Made by a program: the position numbers and the translations under genes. A model generated the notes under the pieces. It made no database searches and was not told where the DNA came from. It worked only from the letters and a program-made list of their open reading frames with translations. DNA of 64,000 nucleotides from Nonomuraea africana (GTDB taxonomy: Bacteria > Actinomycetota > Actinomycetes > Streptosporangiales > Streptosporangiaceae), in NCBI RefSeq assembly GCF_014873535.1, contig NZ_JADBEF010000001.1, positions 6,014,001 to 6,078,000 of the forward strand. Direction: 5' to 3'. This document shows, piece by piece, positions 36,910 to 44,068 of the stretch (positions are counted from its first letter, which is position 1; every line of letters begins with the position of its first letter).

Positions 36910-38103
36910 ATGACCCGCGACCTGAGGACTGCCCGTTATGGGTCGATCCTCACTTTCGTCCTGGCTGGCTTGATGGTGGGCACGATGACCGTGCGCATCC
37001 CCGCGCTGACCGACAAACTCGGCCTGTCCGAGGCGACGGTCGGCGTGATCCTGCTCGTGTGGGGTCTGGGCGCGCTCGTGACCATGCAGTCGATGCGCGG
37101 GATCATGAGCCGCGCGGGCAGCCGGACGGTCCTGCGGGTCGGTGGCCCCGCCACCGCGCTCTCGCTGCTCGGCATGGCCTGCGCGCCGAACCTGCCGTCG
37201 CTCCTGGTGGCGGTCGCGGTCTTCGGCATGGCCTTCGGCACCGTCGACATCGCGATGAACGCCCAGGGCTCCACTGTCGAACAGGCCTACGGCAGGCCGC
37301 TGATGAACGGCATGCACGCGGGCTGGTGCGTCGGCGCGATCGCGGCGGGCGGCATCGGCAGCCTGTCGATCGCCCTCGGCCTGTCCTACACCGCGAACCT
37401 GTCGATCGTCGCGCTGCTCTCGCTCCCCCTTGCCGTGCTCATCGGCCGCACCTACCTGCCCGAGCCGCCCGTCGTGCGGACCACCGCCAAGGCGCGCAGG
37501 CGGCTGCCCGCCGTCGTCTACCTGCTGGGCGCGATCATGTTCTTCGCGTTCATGGTGGAGGGCACCGTCGCCGACTGGAACGGACTGTTCATGCGCGACG
37601 AGCTCGGCGCGCCCGAGGCCATCGCCGCGCTCGGCTACCCGATCTTCGAGGCCGGCATGCTCCTGGCCAGGCTCGGCGGTGACCGGCTGCGCTCGCGGTT
37701 CGGTGTGCGCGGCATGATGACCGTCTCGGGCGTGGCCACGGCCGTGACCTTCGCGATCGTGCTGACCGCCGCCACTCCGCTGATCGCCGTCGTCGCGATG
37801 TTCTTCGTCGGCCTCGGGGTCGCGACCATCTCGCCGATGACGCTGTCGCTGGCGGGCACCGCCACCGACAACCCCGGCCCCGCGATCGCCCAGGCGGGCG
37901 CGATGGGCTACGCGGGTCTGCTGCTCGGACCCGTGGCGATCGGCCTGATCAGCGACTTCACCTCGCTGCGGGTGGCGCTCGGCATCGCGGTCGTGCTCGG
38001 CGTGCTCATCGCGATCGCGGCCCGCTTCCTGCCCCGCCAGGAGACGACCACGATCACACCGGTCCACGTGGAGGAGCGCACCCCCGCGGGACTGGCCGCC
38101 TGA
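36910..38103 (+). CDS. MFS transporter (FucP/YbjJ-like sugar or drug permease fold)
   Basis: 397 residues from the ATG at 36910, with GAGAGG about 9 bases upstream; an ATG 12 codons earlier lies inside the hairpin and is less likely. Twelve membrane helices. Loop 2-3 carries MRGIMSRAGSRTVLRVGG. The segment FGTVDIAMNAQGSTVEQAYGRPLMNGMHAGWCVG is typical of the YbjJ-like MFS subgroup. A C-terminal cytoplasmic tail ends the protein. Probably controlled by the upstream TetR regulator, by inference from order only. Substrate unknown. Confidence 0.88.
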   Translation: MTRDLRTARYGSILTFVLAGLMVGTMTVRIPALTDKLGLSEATVGVILLVWGLGALVTMQSMRGIMSRAGSRTVLRVGGPATALSLLGMACAPNLPSLLVAVAVFGMAFGTVDIAMNAQGSTVEQAYGRPLMNGMHAGWCVGAIAAGGIGSLSIALGLSYTANLSIVALLSLPLAVLIGRTYLPEPPVVRTTAKARRRLPAVVYLLGAIMFFAFMVEGTVADWNGLFMRDELGAPEAIAALGYPIFEAGMLLARLGGDRLRSRFGVRGMMTVSGVATAVTFAIVLTAATPLIAVVAMFFVGLGVATISPMTLSLAGTATDNPGPAIAQAGAMGYAGLLLGPVAIGLISDFTSLRVALGIAVVLGVLIAIAARFLPRQETTTITPVHVEERTPAGLAA

Positions 38104-38126
38104 CCCCAGGCGCCGCCTCCCAAAGC

Positions 38127-38154
38127 CGCGGCCCCGCATTAGCGCGGGGCCGCG
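38127..38154. terminator. Hairpin terminator after the MFS gene
   Basis: Perfect 11-bp stem cgcggccccgc / gcggggccgcg with a 6-base loop (attagc), 24 bases beyond the MFS stop. Confidence 0.75.
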
Positions 38155-38160
38155 CCTCCA

Positions 38161-38243
38161 GCGGTTCCGTCTCGGGGCCGGGCCGCGCCTCGAGCCGTTC
38201 CGTCTCGGGCGCGGGGCCGTGCTTCTGGCGGTTCCGTCTCGGG
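38161..38243. repeat. Three copies of a 33-34-bp repeat upstream of the HIT gene
   Basis: The core gttccgtctcggg recurs at 38164, 38197 and 38231, each preceded by a diverged gccgcgcct...gcg stretch. The third copy ends about 25 bases before the HIT start, so the promoter or leader must lie in or around the array. Confidence 0.75.
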
Positions 38244-38266
38244 CGCGTGCGTGAGAGGCTCGGACG

Positions 38267-38764
38267 GTGACCGCCCGCTCCGAGCGCATGGACCTGGACG
38301 CCTACGTCGAACGCGTCAGGAACGGCCCCTGCTTCGTCTGCGCCATCGTCTCCGGCGACCCCGCCCACGACCTAGAGGAGATCCTCTACGAGGACGAGCG
38401 GCACCTGGCCTTCCTCGCCCGCTATCCCACGGTTCCCGGCTACACGCTCGTCTGCCCCAAGGCGCACGTCGAGCACGCCGTCAGGGACCTGGACGAGGAC
38501 GCCTACCTCGCGCTGATGGCCGTGGTGCGCAGGGTCGCGCTGGCCGTGGAGGCGGTCGTCCCCTCGGAGCGGACCTACCTCCTCACGCTGGGCAGCCAGC
38601 AGGGCAACTCCCACCTGCACTGGCACATAGCCCCGCTGCCGCCCGGCACGCCGTACCACGAGCAGCAGTTCCACGCGCTGATGAGCGAGAACGGCCTGAT
38701 CCCGTGGGACACCGAGCAGGCGGCCGCGCTGGGCGCCCGCATCCGGGCCGCCCTCGCAAGGTGA
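38267..38764 (+). CDS. HIT-domain protein (histidine triad hydrolase)
   Basis: 165 residues from a GTG with GAGAGG upstream; an internal ATG seven codons later is the alternative start. The histidine triad GNSHLHWHIAPLPP (about 113-126) is intact, with catalytic middle His. Other HIT features are CFVCAIVSGDP (a two-Cys motif reminiscent of zinc-binding HIT proteins) and YPTVPGYTLVCPKAHVEHA. It hydrolyses nucleotide phosphoramidates or related nucleotides. The gene's 3' end, including its stop, is the first unit of a short direct-repeat array. Confidence 0.9.
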   Translation: MTARSERMDLDAYVERVRNGPCFVCAIVSGDPAHDLEEILYEDERHLAFLARYPTVPGYTLVCPKAHVEHAVRDLDEDAYLALMAVVRRVALAVEAVVPSERTYLLTLGSQQGNSHLHWHIAPLPPGTPYHEQQFHALMSENGLIPWDTEQAAALGARIRAALAR

Positions 38765-38831
38765 GCGACACGAAAGCCGCCTTCGCGAAGTGAGCGACGC
38801 GAAAGCCGCAAGTGACCGACACGAAAAGCGG
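38761..38831. repeat. Three direct repeats beginning at the HIT stop codon
   Basis: gtgagcgacacgaaagccgc at 38761-38780, a one-base variant at 38790-38809 and a diverged copy at 38812-38831 (spacings 29 and 22). The first copy contains the HIT stop (TGA 38762-38764). The third runs into the etfA terminator hairpin. Confidence 0.8.
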
Positions 38832-38860
38832 CGGCCCCCCTGAGACAGGGGACCGCCGCT
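38827..38860. terminator. Terminator hairpin after etfA
   Basis: Outer stem agcggcgg / ccgccgct and inner stem cccct / agggg around a 5-base loop, with one internal mismatch. It is eight bases past the etfA stop on the minus strand and is also in position to stop HIT transcripts. Confidence 0.75.
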
Positions 38861-38868
38861 CCACGCGC

Positions 38869-39822
38869 CTACTTGCGCTTGCTGATCTCGTCCGCGAGCT
38901 GCGGGACGACCTGGTGCAGGTCGCCCACGACACCGAAGTCGGCGAGCTCGAAGATCGGCGCCTCCGGGTCCTTGTTGATCGCGACGATGGTCTTGGCCGT
39001 CTGCATGCCCGCCCGGTGCTGGATCGCACCCGAGATGCCGGCGGCGATGTAGAGCTGCGGCGAGACCGTCTTGCCCGTCTGGCCGACCTGGAACTGGTGC
39101 GGGTACCAGCCCGCGTCCGTGGCCGCGCGGGAGGCGCCCACAGCGGCGCCCAGGACGTCGGCGAGCCCCTCGATGATCGAGAAGTTCTCCGCCGATCCCA
39201 CGCCACGGCCACCGGAGACGACGATGGCCGCCTCGGTGAGCTCGGGACGGGCGCCCTTCTCCTGCTTGACCCGCTCGACGATCTTCGAGGCCTTGGCGGC
39301 GTCCGACAGCGCGACCGAGACCTCCTCCTCGGTCCCCGCGGCCGGCGAAGGAGCGGGAGCGGTGGAGTTGGGGCGGACCGCGATGATCGGGGTGCCCTTG
39401 GTCACGCGCGAGTGGACGTTGACGCCGCCACCGAAGATGGACTGGTCGGCGACGAAGCCCTCGCTCAGGCCGACCGCGTCGGTGATGACACCGGAGTCGG
39501 TCTTGACGGCCAGGCGACCGGCGATCTCCTTGCCCTCCGCCGTGGCGGCGACGAGGACGGCCGCGGGCGCGGCCGAGCCGACCAGCTGCGCCAGCAGTTC
39601 GGCCTTGGGGGCGACGACGTGGTCGACGACGTCGGCGGAGCCCGCGACGTAGACCTTCTCCGCGCCGTACTCGGCCAGCCTGGCCTTGGCGTCGGCGGTG
39701 AAGCCGGGGCCTGCCCACACGGCCGAGGGGGTGCCGAGCGAGCGGGCCAGGGTCAGCAGCTCGAGCGTGACCTTCTTGACCTCGCCGTCGACCTGCTCAA
39801 CGAGAACGAGAATCTCCGACAT
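38869..39822 (-). CDS. etfA: Electron transfer flavoprotein, alpha subunit
   Basis: 317 residues. The N-terminal domain (about 1-185) is Rossmann-like. The C-terminal FAD domain (about 190-317) contains [45 protein letters not shown] and [22 protein letters not shown], the FAD-binding signature. With the beta subunit it passes electrons from acyl-CoA dehydrogenases to ETF-quinone oxidoreductase. It begins 21 bp after the etfB stop, so etfB-etfA form one transcript. Confidence 0.97.
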   Translation of the reverse strand: MSEILVLVEQVDGEVKKVTLELLTLARSLGTPSAVWAGPGFTADAKARLAEYGAEKVYVAGSADVVDHVVAPKAELLAQLVGSAAPAAVLVAATAEGKEIAGRLAVKTDSGVITDAVGLSEGFVADQSIFGGGVNVHSRVTKGTPIIAVRPNSTAPAPSPAAGTEEEVSVALSDAAKASKIVERVKQEKGARPELTEAAIVVSGGRGVGSAENFSIIEGLADVLGAAVGASRAATDAGWYPHQFQVGQTGKTVSPQLYIAAGISGAIQHRAGMQTAKTIVAINKDPEAPIFELADFGVVGDLHQVVPQLADEISKRK

Positions 39823-39843
39823 ATCAGCTGTTCTCTCCCGTAC

Positions 39844-40623
39844 TCAGATGAACTTCTTGGACGCGAGGAAGTCGGCGGCCTTGACGCCGCCATCGCCCTC
39901 GTCCTTGACGATCGTGCCCGCCGCGCGCGGAGGGGCCGCGGCGAAGTCGACGACCTCGGACCAGGCCGCACCGAGGCCGACCTGCGACGCGTCGATCTCG
40001 GCGTCCGCCACGCCCATCGTCGCGACCGGCTTCTTCTTGGCCGCCATGATGCCCTTGAAGGAGGGGTAACGCGGCTCGTTGATCTTCTCGACCACGGAGA
40101 CGACGGCGGGCAGCGTGGCCTCGACCTTGTCGTAGCCGTAGTCGGTCAGGCGCTGGATGGAGATCGAGGAACCGTCGATGTCCACCTTGTTGGCCAGCGT
40201 GAGCTGCGCGGCGCCCAGGCGCTCGGCCAGCATCGCGGCCAGCACGCCGGTCCGCGCGTCGGTCGACTCCGAACCGAGGATGACCAGGTCGAAACCGATC
40301 TTCTTCAGCGTCTGGGCCATCGCGTAGGAGGTCGAGAGCGCGTCCGAGCCGTGCAGGGCGTCGTCGGTCAGGTGGACCGCCTTGTCCGCGCCCATGGCCA
40401 GGGCCTTGCGGATGGTCTCGGTGGCCTTGCCGGGGCCCATGGTGAGGACGGTCACTTCACCGCCGTGGGCCTCCTTGAGCTTCAGGGCCTCCTCGACCGC
40501 GTACTCGTCAAGCTCGTTGACGACGCCGTCGGCGGCGTCGCGGTCGAGCGTCTTGTCATCGGACCGGAGCTTGCGCTCGGTCGCCGTGTCGGGGACCTGC
40601 TTCACGCAGACGACGATGTTCAT
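39844..40623 (-). CDS. etfB: Electron transfer flavoprotein, beta subunit
   Basis: 259 residues from the ATG at 40623 (MNIVVCVKQVPDTA), with GGAGG about 13 bases upstream; in-frame codons further out are not coding-like. Features: NELDEYAVEEALKLKEA, GADKAVHLTDDALHGSDALSTSYAMA, and the ETF-beta signature LVILGSESTDARTGVLAAMLAERLG with AMP-binding residues. Forms a heterodimer with the alpha subunit. A promoter with an overlapping palindrome lies about 100 bases upstream. Confidence 0.97.
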   Translation of the reverse strand: MNIVVCVKQVPDTATERKLRSDDKTLDRDAADGVVNELDEYAVEEALKLKEAHGGEVTVLTMGPGKATETIRKALAMGADKAVHLTDDALHGSDALSTSYAMAQTLKKIGFDLVILGSESTDARTGVLAAMLAERLGAAQLTLANKVDIDGSSISIQRLTDYGYDKVEATLPAVVSVVEKINEPRYPSFKGIMAAKKKPVATMGVADAEIDASQVGLGAAWSEVVDFAAAPPRAAGTIVKDEGDGGVKAADFLASKKFI

Positions 40624-40716
40624 GGCCGGTGGCCGACCTCCCGTAATCGCATGCTCGGATGAGTGCTGTCCAGACTGCCAGACTGCCCAGGGCCCCACTC
40701 CACGGCCCCTTGGGTC

Positions 40717-40747
40717 GCCATGTTACCCATGGGTAGCTTTGACGCAA
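40717..40747 (-). promoter_or_regulatory. etfBA promoter with overlapping 12-bp palindrome
   Basis: Minus strand reads TTTGCG, 17 bases, then TAACAT, an acceptable sigma70-like pair. The perfect palindrome tacccatgggta at 40724-40735 covers the end of the spacer and the start of the -10, the classic place for a repressor. About 95 bases separate it from the etfB start. Confidence 0.5.
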
Positions 40748-40817
40748 ACCCGCAGGTGGCCCCACCATACCGAACTTTGTTCCGGAATCCCGCTATGGCC
40801 CCCATCGCATATCGCGA

Positions 40818-42200
40818 TCAGGCGTTGAGCAGGAAGACCACTCCCACGACCAGCGCAGTGCCGGCGAAGAGCGCCAGCGTGAACGGGCTGAAGAGGGTGC
40901 TGAGCACCAGCCACAGCGCCACCACCCCGGCCACCGACGACAGGTCGGTCACCATGCGGCGGATCCTGAACAGGCCGCGCGAGAGCAGCGCGACCGCCGC
41001 GTCGCCGACCACGATCAGAGAGTAGGACGCGAGCAGCAGCAGCGACGCCTCGGGCAGCGGTGTCCTGGCCGCCGCCGCCAGCAGGGCGACGAAGATGCCC
41101 GAGCCGATCACCCACCGCCTGCGGATCTTCTCCCTGTGGCGGGCGCGCGCCTCGTCCGTCGTGGGCCGCCCGGGCCGCCACTCCCTCGTGGACAGGTCGT
41201 GCAGGTCGGCATGGCCCTGAGTGGGCTCCACCCGCCGGCCCCCGGCGAAGACGCCGCCCAGCCCACCGGAAGGGCCGCCCGCCTCGAGGAACGCCCCCGG
41301 CTCGGGCCCCAGGGCGCCGGGGAAGGGCTCCGGTCCCGCCGGGCCCGCCGCTCCCATGGCGCTCGGCGTGGGGCGCCGGGCCGTACCGCTCAGGCCTCTG
41401 ACGCCGTGGCGCCCGCGGGAAGGCGTGTCGACGCCGAGCCTGGCGCAGATCTGCGCGGCCGTCGGCCGCGCGGCGGGGTCACGCAGCAGGCATTCGCGCA
41501 GCAGCGGCTCCAGCCAGGCGGGCACCCCCTCGAGATCGGGCTCGTGATGGACGACCCGGTAGGCGATGGCCGACAGCGGGCCCGTGCCGTACGGCTGGCG
41601 CCCCGTGGCCGCGTAGGCCAGCGTGGCGGCGAAGGAGAACACGTCGGCCGGAGCGCCGGTCTCCTGCCCTTCGAGCACCTCGGGCGCCAGGTAACCGGGC
41701 GTGCCGACCACCGCGCCCGAGGCGGTGACAGACAGCGAGTCGAGCGCCGAGGCGATGCCGAAGTCGATCACCACGGGCTCGCCCTCGGCCATCATGACGT
41801 TGGCGGGCTTGAGGTCCCTGTGCACCACGCCCGCGTCGTGGATGGCCGTCAGCGCCTGCGCCAGCCCCTTGGCCAGGCGGCGCAGATCCGTCACGGGCAC
41901 CGGCACGACGCTGAGCGGCCGCCCCTGGACGTAGCGGGTCACGAGGTAGGGCCGCTCGCCCGACATCGAGGCGTCGAGCACCTCGGCCACGTACGGCCCC
42001 TCCACCAGGCGCATCGTCTCGACCTCGCGCTCGAGCCTGGTCAGGGCGGAGGCGTCGGCGGCGACGTGCGGGTGCAGGACCTTGACCGCGACGGTGCGGC
42101 CCTCGGGGTCGAGCGCGAGGTGGACCTCGCCGAACCCGCCCGAACCGAGCGGGGAGAGAAGGCGGTAGGGGCCGAGATGCTCACCGTCAGGCTCGCTCAT
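40818..42200 (-). CDS. Membrane Ser/Thr protein kinase (first of three)
   Basis: 460 residues from the ATG at 42200 with GGAG 4-7 bases upstream. Kinase domain about 8-270: Gly loop LGSGGFGEVHLA, VAIK-type Lys in TVAVKVL, catalytic HRDLKPANVM, DFGIASALD, and GTPGYLAPEVLEG. A Gly/Pro-rich linker of about 90 residues follows, then three or four C-terminal membrane helices (about 375-460, RRWVIGSGIFVALLA onward), with no large extracellular domain. This helix cluster, rather than PASTA repeats, is shared by all three kinases here. Substrate unknown. Confidence 0.92.
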   Translation of the reverse strand: MSEPDGEHLGPYRLLSPLGSGGFGEVHLALDPEGRTVAVKVLHPHVAADASALTRLEREVETMRLVEGPYVAEVLDASMSGERPYLVTRYVQGRPLSVVPVPVTDLRRLAKGLAQALTAIHDAGVVHRDLKPANVMMAEGEPVVIDFGIASALDSLSVTASGAVVGTPGYLAPEVLEGQETGAPADVFSFAATLAYAATGRQPYGTGPLSAIAYRVVHHEPDLEGVPAWLEPLLRECLLRDPAARPTAAQICARLGVDTPSRGRHGVRGLSGTARRPTPSAMGAAGPAGPEPFPGALGPEPGAFLEAGGPSGGLGGVFAGGRRVEPTQGHADLHDLSTREWRPGRPTTDEARARHREKIRRRWVIGSGIFVALLAAAARTPLPEASLLLLASYSLIVVGDAAVALLSRGLFRIRRMVTDLSSVAGVVALWLVLSTLFSPFTLALFAGTALVVGVVFLLNA

Positions 42201-42237
42201 GTCTCCATAGTGCCCCGCGGAGGGGCCGGAGACCACG

Positions 42238-44064
42238 TCATGACCAGGGTGAGAGGAAGCCGAGTCCGAGGCTCGTCATGAGGGAGTCGATGAGCCCCGT
42301 GATGAGTCCGGTCACGCTGTCCTTCGCGGTGCGGGTCAGCTCCCTCACCACGTCGGAGGGCTGCTCCCACGGATGCCAGGTAGGCGCCTGCCCCATCGCG
42401 AACAGCACAGCGAGCAGCGCGGCGGTGCCGACGACCAGCGCGACCACGAGCCCTGCCCCTGGACTGCGGATGACGCCGGTCAGCGTGCGGGTGACGGCCT
42501 TGCGCGGCGCTCCCCCTCCGGGCAGCACGAACAGCCCCGCCGCGAAGGCACCGGCCGCGTAGGCCACCGCCTGGTCGCTGTGGATCTGCAGGGCGTAGTG
42601 CAGCACGCCCCACACGCACACGCCCCACAGGATCGACAGCGGGACCTGCACCAGCGACACCAGAGTCGCCTTGATCAGCGCCCATGGCGTGCCGAGCAGG
42701 ATCAGCGCGGGATCGGCCGCGCTGCTGCCCCGCAACTGGCGGCGCGAGACGAGGTCACCGAAGAGGTACTCGCCCACGCGCAGCACCAGCGCGATCACCA
42801 CGGCCGCGGCGCCGGCCATGACCGGCATCATGACCGCGAGCGCGACCAGCAACGTCAGCAGCAGCGCCGCGATGAGCGGATGCCCCACGCGGTACCTCGG
42901 CCGATCGGCCTGCGGCGGCGTGTAAGGCCGCGGCTGGACGGCGGGCTGGGGCGGCCTGACCGCCGCCCGCTGCTGCTGCGGCGAAGGCGCGGGGTAGCCC
43001 GCGACCCGCTGGTCGGGGTACGGCGGTGGCGGCTGGTACGGCGGCACGTTCGCCGGCACGTACGGCGGCGGCTTCGGCTCCTTGCGCTGCCTGTGCTCCT
43101 TGCGGGGCTGCGGCTCGGGGCGCGGCGGCTTGGCGTACTCGACCGGCGGCAGCAGGTCGGAGAAGCTGTCGTCGGAGACGAGCGTCCTGGTCCTGCCGAC
43201 CGGCGGCGACTCCAGGACCCGCGTGCCGTTCGGCGGCGTCTCGTTGAAGGCCGTCACCGAGGGGTCGAGCGCGCGCGCCATGCGCAGCAGTTCCTGCGCG
43301 GTGGGCCTGGCCTTGGGGTCGACCGCCAGCGCCCTGCTCAGCCAGCCGCGCAGCCACGCGGGCGCCTTGTCGAGCTGCGCCCGCCCCTCCATGATGTTGA
43401 AGCAGATGACCTCGAACGTGCCCGTGCCGAACGGCGGCGCGCCCACCGCGGCGAAGAAGACCGTGGAGGCCAGCGCGTGCACGTCGGCCGCCTGGGTGAT
43501 CTCCGTGTCGCGGATGATCTCAGGCGCGAGGTAGCCGGGCGTGCCGACGAACATGCCCGTCTGGGTCAGCCTGGTGGCGTTGACCAGGTGCGCGATGCCG
43601 AAGTCGATGACCAGGGGCTCGCCGTCGACCAGCATGACGTTGGACGGCTTGAAGTCGCGGTGGATGACGTCGGCGGCGTGGATGGAGACGAGCGCGGCGC
43701 ACAGTCCCTGTGCCAGCCTGATCAGCTGCGCCGCGGGCAGCGGCCCCTCGGCGAGCACCGTCTCCTCGAGCGTGCGCCCGGGGGCGAATCTCGTCACCAC
43801 GTACGGCTGCCCGCCGACCAGCTCGGCGTCGAGCACCTCGGCGACGTGCCGGCTGCGCACCCTGCGCATGGTCTCGACCTCGCGGGTCAGCCGGTCGCGC
43901 GCCTTCAGGTCCGCCGCGACGTGGGGGTGCAGCACCTTGATGGCGACCTCGCGCCCCTCCTCGTCGAGCCCGAGGTGGACAACCCCCATGCCACCCTCGC
44001 CGATCTTCCTGACGAGCCTGTAGGGACCGAGACGCTCGGGCGCCTGGGTGTTGCCAGTGCTCAT
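42238..44064 (-). CDS. Membrane Ser/Thr protein kinase (second of three)
   Basis: 608 residues. Kinase domain about 12-270: IGEGGMGVVHLG, VAIKVLHPHV, and HRDFKPSNVM, where Phe replaces the usual Leu of HRDLKP (common and active in many kinases). Also DFGIAHLVN and GTPGYLAPEI. A Pro/Gln-rich linker (about 300-395, with repeated PPPYP motifs) follows, then a membrane region of five or so helices (about 400-560) and an amphipathic tail ending SLGLGFLSPWS. Four bases separate it from the stop of the larger kinase upstream, and 37 from the next. Confidence 0.92.
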   Translation of the reverse strand: MSTGNTQAPERLGPYRLVRKIGEGGMGVVHLGLDEEGREVAIKVLHPHVAADLKARDRLTREVETMRRVRSRHVAEVLDAELVGGQPYVVTRFAPGRTLEETVLAEGPLPAAQLIRLAQGLCAALVSIHAADVIHRDFKPSNVMLVDGEPLVIDFGIAHLVNATRLTQTGMFVGTPGYLAPEIIRDTEITQAADVHALASTVFFAAVGAPPFGTGTFEVICFNIMEGRAQLDKAPAWLRGWLSRALAVDPKARPTAQELLRMARALDPSVTAFNETPPNGTRVLESPPVGRTRTLVSDDSFSDLLPPVEYAKPPRPEPQPRKEHRQRKEPKPPPYVPANVPPYQPPPPYPDQRVAGYPAPSPQQQRAAVRPPQPAVQPRPYTPPQADRPRYRVGHPLIAALLLTLLVALAVMMPVMAGAAAVVIALVLRVGEYLFGDLVSRRQLRGSSAADPALILLGTPWALIKATLVSLVQVPLSILWGVCVWGVLHYALQIHSDQAVAYAAGAFAAGLFVLPGGGAPRKAVTRTLTGVIRSPGAGLVVALVVGTAALLAVLFAMGQAPTWHPWEQPSDVVRELTRTAKDSVTGLITGLIDSLMTSLGLGFLSPWS

Positions 44065-44068
44065 CTAC

